Of a DNA stretch of 64,000 nt, positions 56,526-64,000 are shown piece after piece; positions within the stretch are counted from its first letter, which is position 1; every line of letters begins with the position of its first letter. A program made the translations under genes and the position numbers. This stretch comes from Capra hircus (taxonomy: Eukaryota; Chordata; Mammalia; Artiodactyla; Bovidae): assembly GCF_001704415.2 (NCBI RefSeq), contig NC_030823.1, positions 69,192,458 through 69,256,457 on the forward strand, read 5' to 3'. The notes under the pieces are model-generated. The model saw only the letters and a list, made by a program, of their open reading frames with translations. It did not search any database and was not told where the DNA came from.

Positions 56526-57464
56526 AACTCACTAGTTAGCAGCTGATTCAGACACGATGCTAGTAATGGTGTTGCGTTATTAGCATGCAGAATAAGAACA
56601 AGTTCAAGCAAGTGCTCCAGAATCCTTTCAGAGAAGCAGCCACACCCAAAATGAAGTCTAGAAACCCATCTCTAAGAGTCTGTCTTCTCCCCTGGAACCT
56701 CGCTCACTACTTGGGCCCTGAGCCATGGCGGCTCTGAGATCTCCCACTGCCTCCCAGGGTTAAGCAGTTCCTCGTGCTTTAACGAGAGAACCCCTTGCTC
56801 CATGGTCCTCGCAGCACTTACCAATCAACTCACCCCACTTTTCCGAGCCTTTCCTGCACAAGCTTCCTCCCTGTCCTGGCATATTCCTCAACACCAAGTC
56901 ACACCTCTCTTCCTGAAACTCTAAAGGTGCTGCCTGCCCTTCATATGTGAGATGGAAGCTAGTAAGACCCTAGCTTCCTAACGTTTCTCAGGGGCTCGGA
57001 TAAACCCACACTCGCCTATTTTCTTTCCCTCATTTCTGCAACCAGTAGCACCTGCTGCAAAGTCCGCGGCAGGACAGGCAACAAGGAAGGTCAAGGAATG
57101 AACAAACCCCACCCACTGACCCCGAAACGAGGGCTTCCCTGGGGTCACGGCAGCGACGGGCCACAAGCATGGGCCACTCGGACGCCACCTGCTCTGAAGC
57201 CACTTCTTGGCCACTCTCCTCGCTTCCTCTTGAATCTTGAAGTCTCTCAGCCGTAAGGAAGAGAATTTTCACCTTTTTTTCAAGTTTCTATGTTCCGGAA
57301 ACTTCTCCCTTTATCTTTCCCACGTTCTGCTCTCAGCATCCTTAAAAATAGATGCACTTTGCCTTGGGGTCCTTTGGCCTCCTTTTTCTAAACCTTTCCT
57401 TAGCACTTCCGCCAGTTCCCCACGCCCCCAGGTGCTGAGGAACCACCACTATAAATAGCTTTAT

Positions 57465-57665
57465 TTATTAGGCACTTACTGTGTACCAAGCATTGTTCTA
57501 AGGGGCTTACACGGGTGAATTCATTCCCACCACGGCCTTACGAGGCTGATACTGTTACCATCCGACAGGAAGAAAGAGAGGCCATGAAAGTCAGGAAACG
57601 TGCTCAAAGTCACGTGGTTAGCAAGAGGTAGAAACCAGAACTCTACTCCAGAATCAAAAGCAGAT
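57465..57665 (-). repeat. MIR SINE remnant
   Basis: TTAGGCACTTACTGTGTACC, CATTGTTCTAAGGGGCTTAC and AAAGTCACGTGGTTAGCAAG follow the reversed MIR order closely. Confidence 0.8.
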
Positions 57666-57739
57666 GACCTTAACCAAGATGCGATGACCTTGACCCTCGG
57701 TCTCCTGCCCCCCACACAGAGCATCCTCCCAAGCATCTG

Positions 57740-57930
57740 AGGAAGACGTCAGGCCGCTCCTGTCTCTGCATCCTGGCTCCTGGAATGCCTCCCCCATGTC
57801 TCTGCTCATCCCTTCAAGGACCGACCCAGATGCCACTTCCCCCGTGAAGTATTTTCTGACTAGATCGCCCCACAACGCACCGCCCCTTGCTCCGCATGCT
57901 CTATCATTTCCCTCTGCACATTGCTGGAGC
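57740..57930 (+). repeat. L2 LINE remnant
   Basis: ATGCCACTTCCCCCGTGAAG and TTTTCTGACTAGATCGCCCC resemble the L2 3' region (a CACCTCCTCC...GAAGCCTTCCCTGAC type phrase). Confidence 0.55.
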
Positions 57931-57944
57931 AGGTCCCCAACTCC

Positions 57945-58108
57945 TGTTAGGAACCAGGCCACACAGCAGGGAGCCACCTGCTGCTCCCCACCACTCACAT
58001 TACTGCCTGAACCAGCCCCACCTCACCCCGCTCCACGGAAAAACTGTCTTCCGTGAAACTTCCCTGGTGCCAAAAAGGTTGGTGTCCACTAGGTTAAAGA
58101 ACCCCAAA
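57945..58108 (+). mobile_element. hAT-Charlie-type DNA transposon remnant (MER1-like)
   Basis: GTTAGGAACCAGGCCACACA, ACGGAAAAACTGTCTTCCGT and TGGTGCCAAAAAGGTTGGTG are phrases of a common non-autonomous hAT element in mammals. The central part is deleted. Confidence 0.6.
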
Positions 58109-58244
58109 GGTTCATAATTCTTGAGTCTGCCTCACAGTCTGCAAACAACTGTAGAGAAGGGATCAAGTAACTTCACCTGCGAATCCGCACTGCTGAATAT
58201 CCTGTGCCTCTCAATAAACTCCGGTCTAATTCCTTTGCTGGTTT

Positions 58245-58445
58245 TAATCTAAGTTGGGTCCTACTCTTTGCGACCCCATGGGCTGTAGCCTGCCAGGCTC
58301 CTCTGTCCCAGGGATTTCCCAGGCAAGAACACTGGAGTGGATTGCCATTTCCGTCTCCAGGAGATCTTCCCGACCCAGGGATCAAACTCTCATCTCCTAC
58401 ATTGCAGGAAGATCTTTTAGTGCTGAGCCACCAGGAAAGCCAGTC
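58245..58445 (-). mobile_element. Bov-tA SINE
   Basis: Reversed copy from AGTTGGGTCCTACTCTTTGC to GAGCCACCAGGAAAGCC. Confidence 0.9.
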
Positions 58446-58794
58446 TAGCTCCTACTACTGTGTAAATGGCTGATAGGATTTCATTATGGTACGTTTGTGA
58501 TGGGATATTTTTATTTTAACAAAGTCCTAAGCCAGAATTCAAGCTACCATGCACAAACATTTTAAGAACTGACTGGAAGAATTTTTTTTGTCTTCTGTAT
58601 ATAGGAGAGGCTTCACCTTATCTTCGAAGGTCACTTGGGGAACCTGCCTACCTGTACAGCTGAATTTGGTTCTGCGACAACAGACAGCATGGGGCCTTCC
58701 AAAGGAAAGGGACTAAGTTGTCTCCTTCCTCCGTATCCCCACTCTCATGCCTCCCACAACAGCCCAGAACACAGGGGCAGAGGAAAAAAGGCTA

Positions 58795-59155
58795 ACACTG
58801 GCAGAACTGTGGTGCTGGAGAAGACTCTTGAGAGTCCCTTGGATTCCAAGAGGATCAAACCAGTCACTCCTAAACAAAATCAACCCTGAATATTCATTGG
58901 AAGGATGGATGCTGAAGCTGAAGCTCCAATACTTTGGTCACCTGATGCGAAGAACTGACTCATTGGAAAAGACCCAGATGTTGGCAAAGATTGAAGGCGG
59001 GAGAAGGGGACAACAGAGGATGAGATGGTTGGATGGCATCACCAACTCAATGGACATGAGTTTGAGTAAACTCTGGGGGTTGGTGAAGGACAGGGAGGCC
59101 TGGAATGCTGCAGTCCATGGGGTCCCAACGAGTCAGACACGACTGAGCGGCTGAA
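58795..59155 (+). mobile_element. BovB LINE 3' end
   Basis: The plus-strand frame contains ELWCWRRLLRVPWIPRGSNQ and YFGHLMRRTDSLEKTQMLAK, the BovB C-terminal segment. It is strongly 5' truncated and ends near CGGCTGAACAACA. Confidence 0.92.
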
Positions 59156-60317
59156 CAACACCGGCAGAAAATGAGTTTAACTAAGATTCCTGGCCAACCG
59201 TCTGCAAGGCGAACCCCTTTTCTTTCATGGCAACAGTGGCTGAATTTCCTGGCCTGGCGAAGGGCACAAGTGGGTTATCGCAGCATGCCACCTGCCTGGG
59301 AGCCCAGCCAGAAATAACGGCTCAGTCCTCACCAGCTCGTCTCAGGGCCAAAGCTGGGGGAGCTATTGTGGAGAGGCCCTTCCAAGTGCTCTCCCGGCTA
59401 TAATTAGAATATAGCAAGGGGGTTTATTTTTAAGAAACACAAGCCCCAGGACGATGATTCAGCTGGGTCTGCACTTGCCCAGAACCTTGCACATCGGATC
59501 CAGGGTTATTATTTTAGAACAATGTATTTCTCCAAATCCTTCCCTAGCCCAAACAAGGAAGCCTTTCCCTCTGAAAGGCTCTCATGCGCCTTCTATTTTA
59601 GGGGACATGGGGTAGGGACTTCAGGTTTCCTTTGACGCACTTTGTGGAGGGAAGGAGGGAGCACTTCTCTCCGCACAAAAATGGACCATCCCAGCCTCCA
59701 ATGTATCCAAGTGTGAACCAGGCTAACTGCCGGATGGCCTGGTCCCGGGTCCACCCTCAAGCCTGCATCCCGGAGCCAGCACAGCGGAGCTCTGCAGAGT
59801 GGGAGGGGGCCTGGCGAGGACAGGGTGACCACAGAGAAAGTGTTTTGTGGGACGTGCCACTGGGGTTCACCACATACCCTAGTACAGGATAACCGCATCT
59901 AGACAGTGAACCATCTCCGATGTGCGTCACCTGGGGCAGCCTCAGGGCCAAGGAAGAGCTCGGCTAGACTGGACGTTGGCATCAGGGAAGCCACAAGAAG
60001 CCTCAGAATCAGAAAGCGATGGAGCACGTCGGGGGTGCAAGCGGGGCGACAGCCCAACCTGGGGCTGAACGAGTTGGTGTGTCTGTGTGAGACTGGGCTT
60101 CAGGAAAGAGGCAGTAAGTGGAGAAAAAGCCTAGAGGGTTCCCCCTAAACCACCCAGGTCCCTCCCTGTCCCTGGGACAAGGGCTGTATCTGGGGCATCT
60201 CCTCTCCTCGCAGTCCCAGCCCCCAAGCCGGCACTGGGCAGGATGGGCAGACGGCCAGCAGGGCTCCTGGAACTTGGGCACCACCTACTCATTCACAAGG
60301 ATTTACTAAGCGGCACT

Positions 60318-60520
60318 TGGGCTTCCCTAGTGGTTCAAGTGGTTAAGAATCTGCCTGCAAAGCAGAAGACCCAGGTTCAATCCCTGGCTTGGGAAGATCT
60401 CTGGAGAAGGGAATGGCAACCAACTCTGTATTCTTGCCTGGAGAATCCCATGGACAGAGGAGCCTGGCGGGCCACAGTCCATGGGGTGGCAGAGTCGGAC
60501 AAAACTGAGAAACCAACACA
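60318..60520 (+). mobile_element. Bov-tA SINE
   Basis: Full-length type, from GGGCTTCCCTAGTGGTTCAA to AAAACTGAGAAACCAACACA. Confidence 0.9.
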
Positions 60521-60921
60521 CTTAGACTTTGTGCCATGCGCCTTGCAGGTCTTGGGGTTACCAAAACAAATGGCCGGTCAGTGGAGCCAAAATCCATTCA
60601 CCCTCTTCTAATGGAAATGTACCCCTTCCTTCTCCCCTGCAGGTGTGAGATACCTCAGGGACGTGGCCCAGCTAGGCCCAGTTCCGGGCTGCCTGATGGG
60701 GACACACAGGCCACCAGTCAGGCTGCTCAGGCTTCTCGATCCTGCCTCCCTTGAGGTCACAACCCCTCACACGCGTGCACATGCCCGTGTTCACAGGTGA
60801 CACCCTCACACGCTGCACACTCACAAGAACCAATTTAGCTGTACTCTCCACGGTCTCTGGATTCTACAAACAGATGTATCTCAACAGTGCAATGTTAAAT
60901 CTTTCAGTCCTTAGTGTTAAG

Positions 60922-60922
60922 G

Positions 60923-60953
<31 letters not shown>

Positions 60954-60962
60954 CACGTGCGC
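60922..60962. repeat. (GT)n/(GC)n dinucleotide repeat
   Basis: About 12 GT units pass directly into CGCGCGCACGTGCGCG. Alternating purine-pyrimidine runs of this kind can form left-handed DNA and often vary in length. Confidence 0.9.
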
Positions 60963-61085
60963 GAGCGCCCTCAGTCGTGTCCAGCTCTTCTGCGACCCCG
61001 GGGACTACCGCCTGCCAGCTTTCTCTGTTCATGTGATTTTCCAGGCACGAGGACTGGAGTGGGTTGCCGTTTTCTCCTCCATGTT
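60963..61085 (-). mobile_element. Bov-tA SINE, tail half
   Basis: CCTCAGTCGTGTCCAGCTCT to GAGTGGGTTGCCGTTTTCTC; the dinucleotide repeat above adjoins its tail end, a frequent association. Confidence 0.85.
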
Positions 61086-63309
61086 AAGGGGGTGGAACAG
61101 ATTAAATCAGGGGTGGCATCAGCCCAGCATTCACAAGTTCAGGGAGACCCAAGGCCCTCTGCTCCTATCTAGCTGGGCAGGAGTCAGGCCAGGCCAGACT
61201 CGATCTAGGACTCACGGCCTGTACGCCTCGGGGAGGAACACTGAGGGGGGCTCCCTCCCACCTGTCACCTTCATTCAAAGCCCACCCTGCTTCTGACATT
61301 CCTCACTTCCCAGGACCACAGGCCCCACTGCTGGCAGCTGACAGGGAAGACAGCTGAGGCTGCTTGTGATCAGACAGGCCTGAGCCAAGAGGGATGCGGC
61401 TCTGGAGAGAGCTCCAGCCCCCTGTCCTTTCTTTCAAGCCCTCCCCAGGCAGGAGGCTCTGGCTGGAGACCAGCAGCCAAGGCCGCTGACAGTCCCAGGC
61501 ACCGCTTCCCGGCTCTGACCTCACCTCTCCTTTCTGCGGCAGAGAGCCCCCGAGGAACCCCAGCCCTGCGTAACTATCTTCAATTGTCAGCTCTGGAGGC
61601 TCCTGGCTCACTCTGCCAGAGGCGGTCTTTCTTGATAAGGCCCATCACTTCATTTTGGTTTGTTCAAGCATCTCTGGGCACCCTGGACCACCATGAAATC
61701 CCCTGAGGGATGAAGCAGGGCGGCCCTCTGAGTTGGAAACTTCCTTCTCTGGGCGCCTGGGAAGAAACCCCTCCTCATCCGGGAGGTTTGACTTCTCCCT
61801 TCATAACCTTCCTAGTTCTTGCTCCCTCTCTGCGCCTCCTCTATGTTCGGTGTGAACCCCTTTCCGACCACCCCCCAGCCCTGCCCGGGGAGATTTCCTC
61901 ACTTGGGACCTAAAGAGAATGACTTCTTGGGGCCCATTCAAAATATCTTCCATGTGGTTAGATCAAGGACCTGAACTGCTGCTCTCTTCATTATGACGTC
62001 ACTTAGAAGTGACTTAGGGCTCTCCAGCCCCGTTGCCTGGAGGCAGCTTCATCAGCCTGGCGACAGCACGGGGCAGCAGTTCCCTTGTCCGACCGTGGCC
62101 CAGCAGTGGAAGGAGACCTCACTGGGCTGAGGAACCTCTGTGACCCTGAGGGTCTCCACGGGGCGAGCAGAGCCCAGCGGAGCCACGGATCGCCCTCGAC
62201 ATGGATGACAAAGAAGGGAAACCAAAAAGGAAGACAAAGGGAAGGAAAAGTCACGAGCAGCAAAGAAGAGAGGGGAAGAGACCGAGGGAGCGAAGAAGCC
62301 AGATGGGGGAGAGAAGGTGTTCCCATGGACCCTGAGGGACTCTTGCCCCAGTTCAGAAGCATGTTCTCGGGGTCACTCAAATTGGCAGGAGCTGCCTTCA
62401 TGGGAACACACAGCCCAGCCAGAAAACCACTGTTCACTCACCACCACTCTCTCAAGTTCAGGCCATGGATCAGGAAGCCGAGACCTGGGGACTGTCAGAG
62501 ATGGCAAGGACTCCAGGGAGCATTCAGGGTTCTCAGTGGGGGCATTTTAGGTGGATTGGTTCTTTACTGGGGGGCAGGAATGGTCCTGAGCTTTGCAGGA
62601 CATTCACCCTCTGGGCCCCCAGGCACTCATGGGCAACACCATCATTATAAACCCTCCCGTTCCGCTGCACTTCTAACCCGTCTCCCCCAGGGGGGGCCCT
62701 GGCCCCTGTTGAGAATCTCAGTGAGCCTGAGGCCCACTGTCCTGAAGGAGCTGGTTTTAAGTTCACCGGAGGCCTTTCCCACCTACATAGCAAGCTCTAT
62801 CTGTTTACGAACCACAGGAAACAACCTGACTGTTCAGTGTGGAAGGTTCTTTAAACACTCCCAGAGGAGCAGAGAGGAGGCGGAAGGACTGTTGGGCAGA
62901 GGGAGGGGGGTGGGAGTCCCTGTTTCTCTCTAGAAGGAACTCTGTCTCACCTGACACCAGAGGAGTCACTGCCGTCTGCCCTCCCACTCAGCTGACTGTC
63001 TTGTCAACCCAGTGACACTGATGCTCCTTTCGAGAAGGATTATTCAAACAAGTGCAAAAATGGCGAGGAATGCAGGGCTGGAAGGAGCCCCAGATGCAAG
63101 AGGGGGGTGGGCGGGGGACACAAAACCACTAAAATTATCCACACGCACAGACGGGCTGGGATCCCACAGCTGATGAGCCTCCTGGCTGTTATGGTAACTC
63201 TTCCCTCTTGGGGCCACTCCCCAGCTTCACGGCAGCACCCGCCACATTTAGAAATGACTTGGCGGCCTTAAGTAACGCTGAAATAACAACATAGTAAGAG
63301 TCACCAGCT

Positions 63310-63825
63310 GAGACATTACTTTGCCAACAAAGGTGTATCTATCAAGGCTATGGTTTTTCCAGTGGTCATGTATGGATGTGAGAGTTGGACTGTGAAGAAA
63401 GCTGCGCACAGAAGAATTGATGCTTTTGAACTGTGGTGTTGGAGAAGACTCTTGAGAGTCCCTTGGACTGCAAGGAGATCCAACCTGTCCATCCTAAAGG
63501 AGCTCAGTCCTGGGATTTCTTTGGAAGGACTGATACTAAAGCTGAAACTCCAGTACTTTGGCCACCTCATGCGAAGAGTTGACTCACTGGAAAAGACCCT
63601 GATGCTGGGAGGGATTGGGGGCAGGAGGAGAAGGGGACGACAGAGGATAAGATGGCTGGATGGCATCACTGACTTGATGGACGTGAGTTTGAGTGAACTC
63701 CGGGAGTTGGTGATGGACAGGGAGGCCTGGCGTTTTGTGATTCATGGGGTCGCAAGGAGTTGGACACGACTGAGCGACTGAACTGAACTGAACTGAACTG
63801 AACAGTCAACTGAACTGAACTGAAG
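63310..63825 (+). mobile_element. BovB LINE 3' end with long terminal pentamer array
   Basis: A 143-codon frame (63350-63781) encodes the BovB C-terminal segment from MVFPVVMYGCESWTVKKAAH to VARSWTRLSD. The 3' end carries an extended GAACT array (about 63779-63823). Confidence 0.94.
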
Positions 63826-64000
63826 TCACCAAACCCTTCCTGGTCCCAATCAGGCTACGCACTAAGAGGTCTGGAGTTTGTTACTGGATCATAACCACAT
63901 TTGTCACTTTCTCGTTTCCTCGCCCAAAAGCCAGATTACCTGGAGAAAAGCCTGCTTGGGGAAGGCCATGGGTAGCGGCTGGGAAGCTGCTTTTCTCCAG
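63826..64000. other. Unassigned end of window
   Basis: No gene or repeat recognised. Confidence 0.5.

Larger units (their letters stand above)
55634..64000 (-). other. VASH2: VASH2 last intron (partial)
   Basis: From the last-exon acceptor to the right edge no penultimate VASH2 exon was recognised. The interval is GC-richer than the rest and holds SINEs, MIR, L2, a DNA-transposon remnant, two BovB ends and a GT repeat. Stretches 56530-57460, 59160-60310 and 61090-63300 contain no repeat or gene that I can name. Several 80-280-codon frames there look fortuitous. Confidence 0.75.

Noticed and set aside
60751..61296. A 181-codon plus-strand frame containing a Cys-Val repeat
   Set aside because: The repeat is the translation of the GT dinucleotide array and the following part is antisense SINE.
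62085..62933. A 282-codon plus-strand frame in the VASH2 intron
   Set aside because: GC-rich sequence with no known domain, low-complexity basic and Ser-rich stretches, and an overlapping frame open on the opposite strand. I see no splice or promoter evidence.
1..64000. Search for a novel system: CRISPR-like arrays, clustered toxin or defence genes, large palindromes, tRNA or rRNA genes
   Set aside because: Evenly spaced repeats, operon-like clusters and clover-leaf tRNA genes were not seen. tRNA-like sequences here are SINE heads. The window is an ordinary ruminant chromosomal segment with three known genes.

Overview
This is vertebrate nuclear DNA from a ruminant, most likely a bovid. The diagnostic signs are many BovB (RTE-type) LINE fragments, tRNA-derived Bov-tA, BovA/BovA2 and CHR-type SINEs, and an L1-BT 3' end. 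Older mammalian MIR and L2 remnants and several LTR elements fill the rest. I see no prokaryotic operon, CRISPR array or cassette-like system. Cattle, sheep and goat cannot be told apart by eye.

Three protein-coding genes can be placed, in the order RPS6KC1 (minus strand), ANGEL2 (plus), VASH2 (minus). From general knowledge this is the conserved order of human 1q32.3, here read in the opposite direction. Only the first coding exon of RPS6KC1 is inside (4445-4549), with a CpG-rich promoter, and its intron 1 runs off the left edge. About 29.6 kb of repeat-rich spacer separates it from the divergent ANGEL2. ANGEL2 is complete: nine coding exons between 34153 and 50129 join in frame to 544 codons plus stop, and the expected exonuclease-endonuclease-phosphatase (EEP) residues are intact. 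Its poly(A) signal (52318-52323) faces the VASH2 poly(A) signal (52608-52613), so the two genes are tail to tail with about 250 bp between their predicted ends. Only the last coding exon of VASH2 (55561-55633), its roughly 3 kb 3'UTR and part of its last intron (to the right edge) are present.

The spacer (about 4.9-34 kb) is a layered record of transposition. It holds a degraded provirus at 5542-11343 with 5-bp target duplications, two LTRs, a polypurine tract and a primer-binding-like site, and SINEs and a BovB copy have inserted into it. It also holds an L1 ORF2 fragment (12.7-16.1 kb) broken by SINEs and by a BovB copy with a 12-bp target duplication. A 5'-truncated L1-BT 3' end with a perfect 16-bp target duplication lies at 18.6-18.9 kb, and three related LTR copies lie at 26-33 kb.

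Functionally, ANGEL2 is a CCR4-related EEP enzyme acting on RNA ends, RPS6KC1 is a PX-domain kinase-like protein of endosomes, and VASH2 is a tubulin carboxypeptidase. They are neighbours, not a pathway. The points most worth a second look are a uORF whose stop overlaps the RPS6KC1 start codon, a provirus LTR oriented toward RPS6KC1 less than 1 kb upstream, the close ANGEL2/VASH2 tails, and an unexplained exon-like stretch in the VASH2 intron. Gene identities come from recognising translated exons and splice frames. Repeat boundaries are read by eye and usually good to 10-30 bp.
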